Assembly: GCF_019175385.1 (NCBI RefSeq)
Contig: NC_083345.1
Location: 118,237,657-118,301,656 of the forward strand
DNA: 64,000 nt
Source: Lycium barbarum
Taxonomy: Eukaryota > Streptophyta > Magnoliopsida > Solanales > Solanaceae
Reading direction: 5' to 3'
The notes under the pieces are model-generated. The model searched no databases. It was not told the origin of the DNA and saw nothing but the letters and a program-made list of their open reading frames with translations. The position numbers and the translations under genes are program-made. Positions within the stretch are counted from its first letter, which is position 1; each line of letters opens with the position of its first letter. Positions 48,732 through 60,959 of the stretch are shown in pieces.

Positions 48732-51052
48732 GTATGCTTCATTGTATGATGTTACGCAAAGATTATAATATGTGAGAGCATATGTGTTTTTTTTTTTTTT
48801 TTTTTGGGGCGCATGTTTGGGTCATAATGAAAAGATGTACTCTGTATAGTATAAAATTCACATTTTTACATTTGTTGTTAAACGTAGACAAAAATAAAAA
48901 ATAGGAAGATGAATGAAATCAGTGAATTTTTGGTCTTTTAGATTTTTATCCCTGTAAAGTGAATCCCCATGAATTCCATGTTGCATCCGGTACAAGTATA
49001 CCTAACTAATTACAACAGCGTGCTCTCAAGATATAAAAATAATACATAACTTTTATCAAGTAAGTATAATTTGTATCATATTTGTTTACTAAATAATTAA
49101 TTTAATGCAATTGTGGGTTAATCATATCTTATTGATAAGTTTTCATAATTATTAACGCTTATTCATTATATAATTAGATAAATTTTAAAGAATTATTTTT
49201 GTGAAGAAGCAAGTTTGGTAGGAAAATTAACAAATATCAAAGGGACAGAACTAATCGATATTCTATAAACGCGATAAAGTATGATAACTATAACTTGGCG
49301 AAGATCATAAATTGAAAAATATTTTCATATTTTTATGATTTTGTGATAATGCAATTTTTATTTATAGATAGAAATAGAACTCTTTTGATATTTATTAATT
49401 TTTCACTCAATTATTTCGTGGCTTTATGCTAGTTAGATATGAGTTTTAACCTTATATTTAGACAACATTCAAGAAATAGGCGAAATTTATTAAAATGAAC
49501 CTCAAGAATCAATTTAATTCTCCATATATACTTTATGCTTAAAAGATTCATTCCTAATTAATCAAATAAAATATTTTAAAGATAATCCGGTTTTGACCGA
49601 TAATGCTATTTTAATCTTCAACACATTAAAAAAGATATTTACTTTTTGTATTTTTAAGCACATGTGATTTCACCAAAGAAACAAAATTTGGAAGGTTTAA
49701 AATAAAAAGAAAAAAAATATGAAGAGGAACATATGACGTGAGATATGTTTAAATGTAAAATAATACCTAAAAATGCTTTAGTTGAAAAAGAAAATTTGGT
49801 TCAAAGTTAACTAAATTTTACCAGTCTAAGAACAAATAATGTAAACATGATTTCTTCTGATTTATATTATATGGTACTTTTAGCTTGAACATATCCTTTA
49901 AGAAATCACTCATCCCTTAAATGTAAGAAGGCTTCTCACTAAATTATCCTTAATTAAATACGATTTATTGATTATGTAAAAATTTATTGTAAATTTGACC
50001 AAAAAAATACATGCTTGATTATTTACAAAAATTGTTTATTTTAAACAAAATATTAAAACCATATAATATGCATTCTGTGGGTTACACAACACACGGGCCA
50101 ACTCATAAGAGCCCATGTGAAAGTGCATGAGAGCGGATAAAGACCATAGGACAAAGACCACAGGGTAAACATGTGAGGACTCTAAAATCTATCCTTTGAT
50201 AGGTAGTCAAAATTATTCCGGGATTATAATCTCGAGATTAATTTATTTCATATTTTGAGACTATTTTATCTCATCTAGGAGATTAGGATAAAATAATCTC
50301 AGGATAAGTGGGATATCTCAACTTATACCATGGGATGCATTTTATACTTTGTTTAGGACAAGGTATAAATTTATTGCAGAATAAATTTATACCTTCTACC
50401 AAACACGGTATAAAAAATTAGTGCTGGAATATCTCTGCTTATATCATGCACCAAACAACCTCTAAAGAGTGTCCCTTATATTAAGTAGTAATAAATTTTG
50501 GTGTCATATGGTACCTATTGTTTATACCGAAAACGAAATGCCAATCAAATGCAAAATCAAATGCACCACAAATTGATATTGAATATAATACCAAAAATTG
50601 ATGTGTGATATATATTTAAATGGAGAAGAATAGAGGTGCGGTTTTATTATTCACGGAGCTTTATACTTTGCGGCATGGACCCTCGAAGATTTCTCGGTAT
50701 AAGGAAATACTAGAAATAGTGTGAGTATGACAAATCACCATTTATGTACTAAAAGTCAAACTTTATTTTTGTATAGCGCTACACCTTCACCTTTATTTTG
50801 CATAACGTAACATTGTAATGTTTTAAAATATACCCGTTTAATTACTTTATAGAGTCGATATCTTGGAAAAATGTCACTGTAATAATGGCAAGGCACAGAG
50901 CGATCTTTAAATGTATAAAGTACAAAAGTCTACTTACAGTAATGTGACTCAATATGTTTCTTATATATTCTAAATTCATCTTGAATTGCATAATACAAAA
51001 TATTTTCTTACTTTTCTAAACTCAGTTTCTGACAATTTCTGCACACCATTAG
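48732..51052 (+). other. Intron 4 of copy 2: AT-rich, with SINE remnant
   Basis: 2.3 kb without coding content. At about 50600-50700 it keeps the 3' half of the SINE seen whole in copy 1 (atttaaatggagaa). At about 50210-50460 is a MITE-like stretch ending 'caccaaacaacctcta'. The rest is unassigned. Confidence 0.5.
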
Positions 51053-52215
51053 AGCGTTAAAGTATGATTTCAAGGGGAATATGGCAAATCTTGGATATAT
51101 TGCTGAAGGATTTGGTGAATTATGTGAGTGGAAGGAAATAATGGTACATCAAAGCCACAATGGTTCACTATTTGATTCACCGGCTACTACTGCAGCTGCC
51201 TTGATTTACCATCAGCATGATGAAAAATGCGTTGGATACTTAAATTCAATCTTGAAACTGCACAAAAATTGGGGTATGCACCATGATCATCTCAATATCA
51301 TTGTGATTAATTATGAGTCTAAGAAATTTCCATCTTTATTTTCTTCTTGGAATTAAAGGATAAAAGTTAAGTTTAAATGCTTAGAGCTTCAGTAGGTTAG
51401 CTTATTGTAAATAGCTGATAACCTTTAACTGGTGAAAAGTATATTTTACGTGCTAAAAATGATTTTACAAATTATGTGTTTCGATAAAAATGTTGAAACT
51501 GATAAGTATATTTAGGGTGTTTGGTAATGAAGTGTTGATAAGTTGTTCTTCTGCTAAAATAACTAAATTAACTTTAAACTTTTATAAAAAATATTTAAAA
51601 GTATTCTTGTAAAGAAAAAGAGAAACGATAGATATAAATTGAAGAAGAAATTCAGGATTTTGTTTTGGAAAGATATTTTGAGAACCAAAAAAACATTAAG
51701 GATACAATTGTAAAAATTTGATCAAACCAAAAGTGATTAGTGGCTGAAAAATCATAAGTTTGGGATGATCAACTTATGACTTGTAATTGATTTTCTTATA
51801 AGCACTTTGAATATTTACCAAATGTGTTGGTAAGCCATAAAATACTTATAAACTAATTTAACCAGCTTACGGGCGTAATCAAGCGCAATGATATGATTCT
51901 GTTATCAATTAGTAGATTGAAACAAGATTCTTGTAGTAATTAAGTTGAAAAATTTAATCAAATTAAAAGATGGAATGTTTAAATAAGAAACTTATGATAT
52001 ATGTCAATGGTATAATATAATCCTCCATAGACCGATTGTTTGATTATTTTGCTAACATATTTCGTTTTTTTGTTCTCGTAGTTCCCACTTTCTATCCAAC
52101 GAAGATACATTCATTGCTTTGCTTGGTTGATACCCTTCAAAGTCTGGGAGTAGATTGGCATTTTAAAACAGAAATAAGAAAAGTTCTAGATGAAATATAC
52201 AGGTACATGTAATTG

Positions 52216-52355
52216 GGTAGACCTTAGTAGCTTAGTTGGTTGGCTACCATAGTTTTCACCTGGTTGGTGAGAGTTCAATTCCTACCTTACAATCCACTCC
52301 CTCATTTCCCCTTCCCTATCCCCAATGTTCATAAAAATGGAAAAAAAAAAAACAA
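52216..52355 (+). mobile_element. tRNA-derived SINE beside the exon 6 donor of copy 2
   Basis: Box A-like TAGCTTAGTTGGTTGGCTA and box B-like GAGAGTTCAATTCC, then a pyrimidine-rich body and an A-rich tail. Flanked by AGGTACATGTAATTG (52201-52215) and AGGTACAAGTAATTG (52356-52370), 14 of 15 identical. The left copy of this duplication contains the exon 6 splice donor, so the donor-like sequence now occurs twice. Confidence 0.85.
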
Positions 52356-52391
52356 AGGTACAAGTAATTGATCACAATGATATATATGTTA

Positions 52392-53427
52392 GGGAATTTT
52401 ACATAAATGACTACACTTTGGGGGTTTAAAATTTGCCATAGCAACAGTTTCAATATTTACATTGCGTAGCTACAGTTTCCCCGTTGTATTCAAAAAATGG
52501 CTCGCTATATTCATAAAACGGCCTAGCTGTATTCATGAATACAACGAATAAAAAAATTTCAAAAATTATTTTCACTGTATTCAAGTCATATGTATTCAAC
52601 TCAATTGTATTCATGTCAAATGAATTCAACTCAGTTGTATTCATCTATAGCTACTTTTACATTGTATTTAAAAATCAGTGGTATTCAAACAACATAAATA
52701 CAAAAAATATTGTATTCAACTTGTTGCATACAATTTTTTTTAGTGAAGGCAGCGAGTAATACACTAAAAATTGAATACATAAATAAACATAGATACACTA
52801 AAAATTAACAAAAACATTCAAAAAAACTGAATACAAAACAATAAAATGAATACAATCTAAAAATTTAACCAAAAAATTCAAAAATAATGAATACAAATGC
52901 TCCAATGATCTCGGCAGATCTGAGAAAAGAGGAAAGAGAGAGATCTGGAAAGAGATACACTCAACAGAACAGGCAGAGAGACGAGCTGGTTTAGCCAGTG
53001 CTAGGTTTCACCGGAGTGGTTTGGACGGAGATGGCAGTGGAGGGTAGGATCAGAGAAGGGGTGGTGATTTGAGAAGCAGTGGAGGGATGGTTGGGTTGGT
53101 GGTTTCATGGTGGTTGGAGATGGAAGGCATGGTGGCAGATCTGGTAGGTGCTATCGGAGTTCCGCCGGCGGTAGTGGTTGTCAGAGCAGAAGAAGACGGC
53201 TTAGAGAGAGCGGTGATGGAGGAGAGAGAAAATGAAGGAAATGGGAGGAGATTGTGAGAGAATAGAGAGAAAATAGTTTTAATTCTAAATACAATATAAT
53301 TTTACTATACTAGTTACCTTGTGTAATTGACATATATACAAGATTTAGCTATGAGATGTAGTTTGGGCAAAATATAACTACTAAATGTAAATAAGGCCTA
53401 ATGTTCTCTACACTATGTAGATTTCCC
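52392..53427. mobile_element. MULE-type element with G-rich insert in intron 6 of copy 2, 9-bp TSD
   Basis: Inverted ends GGGAATTTTACATAAATG and CACTATGTAGATTTCCC, with a perfect 9-bp duplication TATATGTTA (52383-52391 and 53428-53436). Subterminal regions repeat 'tgtattca...gaatacaa'. The core (about 52910-53250) is GC-rich and purine-rich, unlike its surroundings, and may be captured host sequence. No transposase. Confidence 0.85.
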
Positions 53428-53436
53428 TATATGTTA

Positions 53437-54150
53437 AGCCTGTAGATTGGGCCCGGTTGAGCCAACCCGACCCCCAAAAAGTGGGCCCCTATTGATTTCG
53501 CATCGGGCCGAGCTTATTTTTTGGAGAGGCGGGTTGTGGTAAAAAATGGTGTTCGACCCATTACCCTATCGGTGATGAAATTTTAACTGTGTTTGGCGGG
53601 CTGGGCCAGACTGTTTTCTTTAATTCTTTTTTGCTAAATTTCTAAATTTTACATTGACATAAAATATGAGAAGCCATTTTAATACTGAACTCTATTTTTT
53701 GTCATAAAATTTTATTGATCAAAAGATTAAAATCTTGTACCAATTTGGAGAAAAATATAAGTTGAATGGGATAAAAGTAGTTTTCCTCAAAATTGGCTCG
53801 GCTAAACAAGCACAAAGTTATGATCCTTTAAAGTTTCAACCATTTACAACTAGTTTTTCTTGTTATTAACTTACTTTTTTTTTTTTGTCTATTTGACTTA
53901 TGATTTATTATATTAAAATTGTAAGGATATTCTTTTTACAAAAAAAAACAAATTGTAATAACTGGGCTCTATTGGGTGGGCCAAGACTCGAGCCAGGTCT
54001 ACCGGCTCAGGGCCCCATCCGACCCAGCTCCCTTCCCAGTTCCTCTCCAACCCCCTTCCCTATCAGGATCCTCTAGACCATTCCGGTTCGGGTTTTAATC
54101 GTGCTCGGCCAAACACGGGCTGATCTAGCCAATTTGCCAGGTTACTATAT
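53437..54150. mobile_element. Unclassified foldback-like insertion in intron 6 of copy 2
   Basis: GC-rich ends ('gattgggcccggttgagcc' near 53455 and 'tcggccaaacacgggctgat' near 54105) enclose AT-rich sequence. Copy 1 intron 6 is only 84 bp and has nothing here. Ends and duplication not resolved. Confidence 0.45.
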
Positions 54151-54568
54151 GCACAATTCCTTTCTTTTTAAGCATCACGTAATAATATTGGTCAACTATT
54201 CACAGGCTTTGGCAAAAAAAGAATGAAGAAATTTTTTCAAACGTTTCCCATTGTGCCATGGCGTTTCGACTTTTACGGATGGTAACTATGATGTCTCCTA
54301 AGGTTTGTTATTTTGTACCTTTCATTTATATTTCTTAGCTTAATTCGACAAAATTTAATATATGTAAAGAGTATGACCTACATTCCCTTTTGTTGATCAA
54401 GTTTGTATCTTATAGTACTCCTCTTAAAAGAGAATCAATTAAGTGTTTATTTTATTAAGTTACCCTTATTAATTATGATTTATAAATCTAAATTTGACTA
54501 TTAGTACTTTAATAAATTTGTCAAATAGTCACTTACGATAAGGGTAAAATTGAAAAAAAAAAAAAAAC

Positions 54569-54654
54569 CTATACTCTCTGTAGGTCTGTATTTACTAATG
54601 GTAGGTATCTACTATACTCTCTGTAAGTCTCTATTTACAAATGGTAGGAATCTA
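54569..54654. repeat. Two tandem 43-bp units in intron 7 of copy 2
   Basis: CTATACTCTCTGTA starts at 54569 and 54612, each followed by a similar 29 bp ending in 'atggtagg...atcta'. Confidence 0.85.
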
Positions 54655-56378
54655 TCTTTACCATTGGACAAGTCAAAGGAATGGATAAGTATTTTCTTAT
54701 CCTTATGGTCTTAAATAAAGATGATCGGTATGACATACCAAATCTACTATTTGAATTTTATGATTTTAAATATGTCATGTCATTACCATAAGGGATTGTC
54801 AGTAAGAACGTGATGGAACTATCGAAATTGAAAACTTACTAAGCATAGCACGACAACCTTCAATTTGAAACAAATTAAAAAAAAAAAAAGTAAGACGCAT
54901 AAATTATTCTCCATGTTTAATCAATTAATTTCATACTTCCTTTTGCAGAAGAACTGGTAGAATTTGTCGATGAAGGACATTTCTTTTCAATAAGTGGGAA
55001 AATTACGAGTCATGTTGATATTCTTGAGCTCCACAAAGCTTCACAGTTGGCTATTCATGAGAAAGATCACATTTTGGATACAATTAGCAATTGGACAGGA
55101 ACTTTATGGAGCAAAAACTCTTAAACAATGACTTCATCGATAGGATGTCAAAGAAGGAGGTATTACTTGTAATATACCTGTTCAAAATATATCAAGCGAT
55201 TTTATTATTTATTTTCTGGTGTTGGCTAGTAGGCAAGAAATATTATTTTAAGAGCATTTTTATATAATTTTACCAAACACTATGGCGTGGAGTGGGGTGG
55301 TGGGTAGGGGAGGTGACGATCCGCGTACAATTCCACTCATTGGACTTGCTTAATTTTCTCTATTCGTGAGAAGTTATTTTTTTTATGGAACTATTTTCCT
55401 AGAGAAAATATTTTTCAAAACATCTTGACTAATTAAACAAGAAAAAAAATAGTCGTGCATACCAAACACACCCTTATAATGAACCTTTCCTCTCCTTACA
55501 AGCTTTAGTTTTTTGAAATCTATTACTAATGTAAGAAATATTAGGTGGAACTTGCTTTGAGGAAGTTCTACGCCACATATGATCGAGTGGAAAATCGACG
55601 ATACATCGAGGCATATCAGGTGAACAATTTTAAAATCTTAAAAGCTGCTTACGGGTTATTATTCTAGCACAATGTATGAAGTATAAAGTTGTATTTATTT
55701 TTATTTTTTCTTATTTGTTAATGCATTTAATAACAAATGCATTCTTATGCTAACCCACTAGGTAATATAAAAGCCGATCTTGTAAAGTTCTTAATTTTTC
55801 TCTATTATTAGGTCACCCAACATTAACAACAGAGATTTCCTTGGGTTCTCAGTGCACGATTTTTACTTGTGCCAAGCCGAACATCAACAAGAACTTCAAC
55901 AACTCAAGCGGTATCTTCATTTGTTATAAATTGTACATTAATAACATTCTTTTCTTAATAATATGAATGCAGGTGGTTCGACGATAGCAAACTGGAGCAA
56001 GTGGGATTATCACAACATTATTTATATACTACTTATTTCCTGATTGCTGCCTTACTCTTCGAACCTGAATTCTCTGACGCTCGTCTTGCATGTGCAAAGA
56101 GTAGCATGCTTGCAACTTTAGTGGATGATTTTTTCGATGGTTACGTTTGCGAAGATGAATTGCTCAACATCTTTGAATTAGTAGAAAGGTATTCTTTTCT
56201 GTTTTTCCTATTTTATCATATTTCAAAAAACCCATTCTATATCCATGTACTAAATCTTTTTTTTTCCCGTAATAATATCGCGGACTAGTTAATTTTCATT
56301 CCTGTAATTACATAATAGTTGTGGTTCAGAAATTTGGGCTTGGAGCATTTGCACAAAATTGATTTTCTTAGACCCACC

Positions 56379-56772
56379 GCCAATTTGCAGGAATGCCCTT
56401 ATTACAGGGTGGTCTTTAAGTTTTGTCCTTCAAAATGGTGGTCTTTAAAGTTTGCCCTTCGCTAGGGACCGCTTGGTCACGGGTTCAAACCCCCCACTCA
56501 GGCGAATATTTTTTTAAAAAAATGCAAGGCTTGTTCAAAAAAAAGGCAGAATCTGCACATGGGGCAGAATTTGCTGCAAGTAAGGCAGAAATTCTGCCTT
56601 TTTTTTTTACAACTTCTACCTTGCGAAAAAAAATTAAATTTTCACTAAGAGGGGGTTCGAACCCGTGACCAAGGGGTCCCTAGCTAGCGAAGGGCAAACC
56701 TTAAAGATCACCAATTTGAAGGGCAAAACTTAAAGACCACCCCAAATGAAGGGCAATCCACGCAAAAAAACG
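56379..56772. mobile_element. Foldback MULE-type element in intron 11 of copy 2
   Basis: Ends 'ggaatgcccttattacaggg' and 'aatgaagggcaatccacgca' are inverted; flanks TAGACCCACC and TAGACCGACC match at 9 of 10. Same family as 27576 and 46566. Confidence 0.7.
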
Positions 56773-56865
56773 TAGACCGACCATTTAAATTCTTTCCCAA
56801 TTAATTTGGTGGGCTAAATTTGTTTGAGAAAAAGAAAAATTCATCCAACCACATTTAAATTCTTT

Positions 56866-57112
56866 TTTTTTTTTTTGCGCAGATTGCCCTTTATTTGGGA
56901 TGGTCTTTAATTTTTACCCTTCAAATTGGGGGTCATTAAATTTTACCTCTCGCCTAACACCCCAGGGTTGTGGGTCCGAACCCCAACTCAGTTAAAAAAA
57001 AATCACAAGGCAGATTTTGCAAAATTCTGTTGCACAGGCAAAATTTAAAGATCACCATTTTGAGGGGTAAAAATTAAAGACCACCCCCAGCGAAGGGCAA
57101 TCTTGCAAATTG
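56866..57112. mobile_element. Second foldback element of this family in intron 11 of copy 2
   Basis: Ends 'gcgcagattgccctttattt' and 'gcgaagggcaatcttgcaaa' are inverted. Copy 1 shows the empty site ('ccaactacatttaaaggtgg', near 34117-34136). Confidence 0.65.
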
Positions 57113-57155
57113 CCTTAAGGCGGAATTTACCTCATTGGGCTAACGAGGTTTAACG

Positions 57156-59159
57156 TGTCACGCCCCGAACCATGGCCTGGGCGAAACACGGCACTCGGTG
57201 CCTTACTGCATGTGACCGAGCGAACTACATGGCTTGCTGAATCATCATGAGGCATAACATGAGCGGAATATAACGTGAATGCATGATGAACCTTTATAAA
57301 ACGTAGTAAGTCATAATACTTAATAAAAATACTTGTTTAAACATGAGTGCGGAAATAACATGAATGAGCCAAAATGGCTATACGACTCCGAAAGTCTGAC
57401 ATAACATAATTGACTTGTCTAGTCTATGAAACCTCTACCATGAGTCTGACGGGAAAACATACTTACTGGGACAAGGCCCCCAGCATACCTTAGATGCATA
57501 ACTAATCATAAAACAAAAGTTGACTAAACCCCGAATGAGATGGGGCTCACCAATAAGCTGATACGAATGTTGTCCTACTGAGCAGATGTGTCGTCCTGTA
57601 TATCAGTACTTGCATCGTGAAATGCAGGCCCCCCGGGCAATAGAAAGGGGACGTCAGCACTTAGAATGTACTGGTATGTAAAGCAACCAAATGAAATAAC
57701 ATGGGACATGAAATAATAATGATAGGAACTGAAACCTGGTCATGAACATGAATACATACATATATATATAAAACATGGTAGAAATATCATAAGTAGGGAG
57801 AGCAATAACTTATAACCGATCCATGGTCTGGTGCTTGCGACCCGCCAGCAGAACACTCAGTCCTTACCAGGGAACAAGAGATTTAATAAAATATGAAAGG
57901 ATCCAGTTATTATGAGAGATCGTCCGGTACATGGGTGGAGCGATCCTCATCCTACGGTGGCTATGTAGTTTCAGGCTATCTGAAGCCTTCCTCGGTAATT
58001 AAAGCAACTCCCAAAATCATGAACATGTAAAATAAGTGGCACTTGCTGCCCATGGTTTTCATGAATATAACTTGCTTGTACATGGATATCATAAATTATA
58101 GCTTGCTTGCATGAACTTGTAAAACATGTATAGTATTTTCTTGAAAATAGCATAATATATCATAAACTAGCATGCATGAACCCATGAAATGAGATATATA
58201 TGGATTTTTCATAGATTACGGACAGATTCTTAATAATCATAAAGAAATATTAAGAACTCAATGATGGAATTATAACAATTCATACATAATATAATCATGG
58301 ACATGGACCTAAGGTTATCATGAGCATGGTATAGAAATCCTAGTTTTCGTAAAGAATCATAATTTATGGATTATGAGGCGTGGGGAAGAACAATGATGTT
58401 CCCATCCGTAGATAGTAGCTCTACATATCTTAGTCGCTCCAAAACTTGAATTAAAGACTTGAGCTTTGAAGAAGATTTCCAAAATCTTGAATTCTTGAAC
58501 CTTGAGATGGGTTTTCTTGAAAACCCTAGTTTAGGAATGATAATTTCTTGTTTAGATTATTAGAGTATATGTTAGAATTGAGTTGAAATAATTAGAGTAG
58601 GCTTACCTTGGTGTTCTTGATGATGGAGGAAGGTAGGAGGTCGTTCTAGGGTTTGAAGGAATGAAAAATAATGATTTGAACTGATATGGACGAATATATA
58701 ATGTTCTGGAAAAAATAAATTTTCGGCCCAGTTAAATACTGGCCGTATTTTGAAATACGGACTGCACTGCGTCTCTTCAGTAAAATAGCCATAACTCTTT
58801 GCACAGATGTCCGTTTGACCCTCATAATATACCGTTGGAAAGGTATTTCAAAGATCTACAACTTTCATCAAGGAAGATTTCCCAAATTCTAAATACGTTT
58901 TGAAATACGGGCCGTATTTTGAAATACGGTCCGTATTTAACCATATGACATCCAACTGCTAAATTCCAGAATGCTCAGAAATCCTCGGTAACAGTTACGA
59001 CTTGAATTACGGGCTGTATACTGAAATACGGTCACTGTTCATGGGCGTAAACCACCATCTTACAACTGAAGAGGAAATTTCCAATTCCCACAATCTTTAT
59101 CTGGTTTTCTAAGTCTAGGATCATGGTCAAAGCTTAGGCTAAAGGTACGGGGTGTTACA
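57156..59159 (-). mobile_element. Solo LTR, 2.0 kb, in intron 11 of copy 2, perfect 5-bp TSD
   Basis: Plus strand TGTCACGCCCCGAACC to GGGGTGTTACA; the minus-strand reading TGTAACACCCCG... is the likely transcription orientation. Flanked by TAACG on both sides (57151-57155 and 59160-59164). No interior coding sequence, so it is a solo LTR left by recombination. Confidence 0.92.
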
Positions 59160-59403
59160 TAACGAGTAGCCTCAAACAACGGCATATGGTGCAATTTTTT
59201 CCTTGGGCTTTTCATTTAGCTTCTAACATTTACAGGTGGGATGGTAATTACTTAACTGTGCGTTACCATTCAGAAAGGGTAAAGATTTTCTTCTCAACAC
59301 TCTACAAAACGATAGAGGAGCTTGCAGCAAAAGCAAATATTAAGCAAGGTCAATGCATCAAAGATCACCTTTTAAACTTGGTATGGAAAAAATATGGTTG
59401 TTA

Positions 59404-60161
59404 GGGTGTGTGGGTGTGTTTGGTATGACGAAAGCCTTCAGGATAATGCTTTTCATAACATGATTTATGGCCTATTTGGCCAACAGGTCAAGCCTCCGGG
59501 GAAGTTAAAAGTGTTTTCTTAAAAAAATAAAAATAAAAATAAAAATAAACTAACAAGTTGAGATGTCTGGCCAAGCTTTTACGTAAAAAGATAAGCTTGT
59601 GAGCTAGAGCAGAAGCCGTTTTTCATAAGATGAAAAAGTGAATTTTTTCCATATGCATTTTTGGAACCTTGATCAAGCACATTTTTTTTTTTTGATGACA
59701 TGGGAACCTGCAGTAGCTATCCTTCGGACACGCACAAGGTAAACCCAGCTCCTGTGCAATAGCTCGCAAACCACACAGAAGAGGTAACTCGCACTAGGCA
59801 AGCCCCGTGCGACAAGCTCAACCCAGAAGACAAATCCCCTACTGTCGTAGGCAGGGGTTTCGAACCTGAGACCTCCATTATGAAAGCCCCATGCTCAACC
59901 AACTGAGTCACCCTTGCGAGTCTTGATCAAGCACAAATTGCTAGACTAATATTTGCAAAAGTGATTTTCATATTGATTAACCAAACACAAGCTGTTACTC
60001 TCTAAAAGTATTTTTTCGGAAAATACTTTTGAGAAAAAACACTTTTCAAAATAAACAGATTTTGGAAGTTTGACCAAACAAATTTTTATTTTGTGGAAAA
60101 TATTTTTTGGTATGTATTTGGTCGGAAAGTGGAAAATGTTTTCCTCACAACAAATACACCC
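59404..60161. mobile_element. Tourist-like MITE in intron 12 of copy 2, carrying a nested SINE
   Basis: GGGTGTGTGGG at the left and ACAAATACACCC at the right are inverted, with TTA flanks (59401-59403 and 60162-60164). The right end is also present in copy 1 intron 12 (near 35118), so the MITE predates the duplication. The SINE at 59683-59921 is nested within it. Confidence 0.6.
59683..59921 (-). mobile_element. tRNA-derived SINE in intron 12 of copy 2, 14-bp TSD
   Basis: On the minus strand it begins with tRNA-like TGACTCAGTTGGTTGAGCAT (box A) and GGTTCGAAACCC (box B) and ends in a poly-A tail. A perfect 14-bp duplication CTTGATCAAGCACA flanks it (59669-59682 and 59922-59935). It is antisense to the host gene. 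Confidence 0.92.
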
Positions 60162-60559
60162 TTATACTTTCATTAGCCCATGATACAATTTTCCCCCTAT
60201 TATTCAATATAGTTGACTAGAACCATATGTCTTTGGTATAGTGGCTTGATTTGTTAAAGAATATGGTGATAGAATTAGAGTGGTGGAGAAATCAAACAAC
60301 ACCAAGCATTGAAGAGTACTTGTCTGTGGCCAGTGTAACTATTAGTGTTAGATGCGTTATTCTCACAACACAATATTTTGTTGGACCAAAATTATCAAAG
60401 GATGTGCTAGAGAGTTGTGAAATCAGTGCATTGTGCAATTGTACCATGATGGTGGGACGACTCCTTAATGATCTACAATCCTACAAGGTAATGTTCCATT
60501 CTAAAACTACTTATTCTTTTCTTTTGCCACCAAAACATTAGTCATGTGATGGTAGATAG

Positions 60560-60959
60560 TAGGGATGTCAAATGGGTGAATCGAGCTGGATTTAGGTGGG
60601 TCAAAATAGATTGTGTTTATAAATGGACAGGTCATTTATTTGAATTGAAATGGGGTATGAAATGGCCATAACTCAATCCAATTAGCACCAAGTTTTTTAT
60701 TTCTTTCTTTGTTTTGTTATAATTTGTTTACCTAGCTAATAAAAAGAAAATCTTTATTATGGTATGATACATCTCAAAAAAAAAAAAAAAAACTTTTGAT
60801 AAGGTATCTAATGAGCTAGTTTGTACTACGTACATATCAGCCTAAATTTTAAATGGACTGAATTGGACGGGTTAAATGGGCTTAGCTAATAAATGGGTGG
60901 GTCAAAACTTAAACGGATTAGAACGATCATATTTTCATGGGTTAATTTTACCACTCCTA
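60560..60959. mobile_element. hAT-like MITE in intron 13 of copy 2
   Basis: Starts TAGGGATGTCAAATGGG, ends TTTTACCACTCCTA; flanks GTAGATAG and GTAGATAA match at 7 of 8. 400 bp. Same family as 62730-63092. Confidence 0.7.

Noticed and set aside
53069..53257. 62-codon frame in the MULE core as a gene
   Set aside because: Short, purine-biased, no recognised domain; at most a captured fragment.
59700..59921. tRNA gene-like sequence with box A and box B
   Set aside because: It is the head of a SINE with a poly-A tail and target duplication; the tRNA cloverleaf is not complete.
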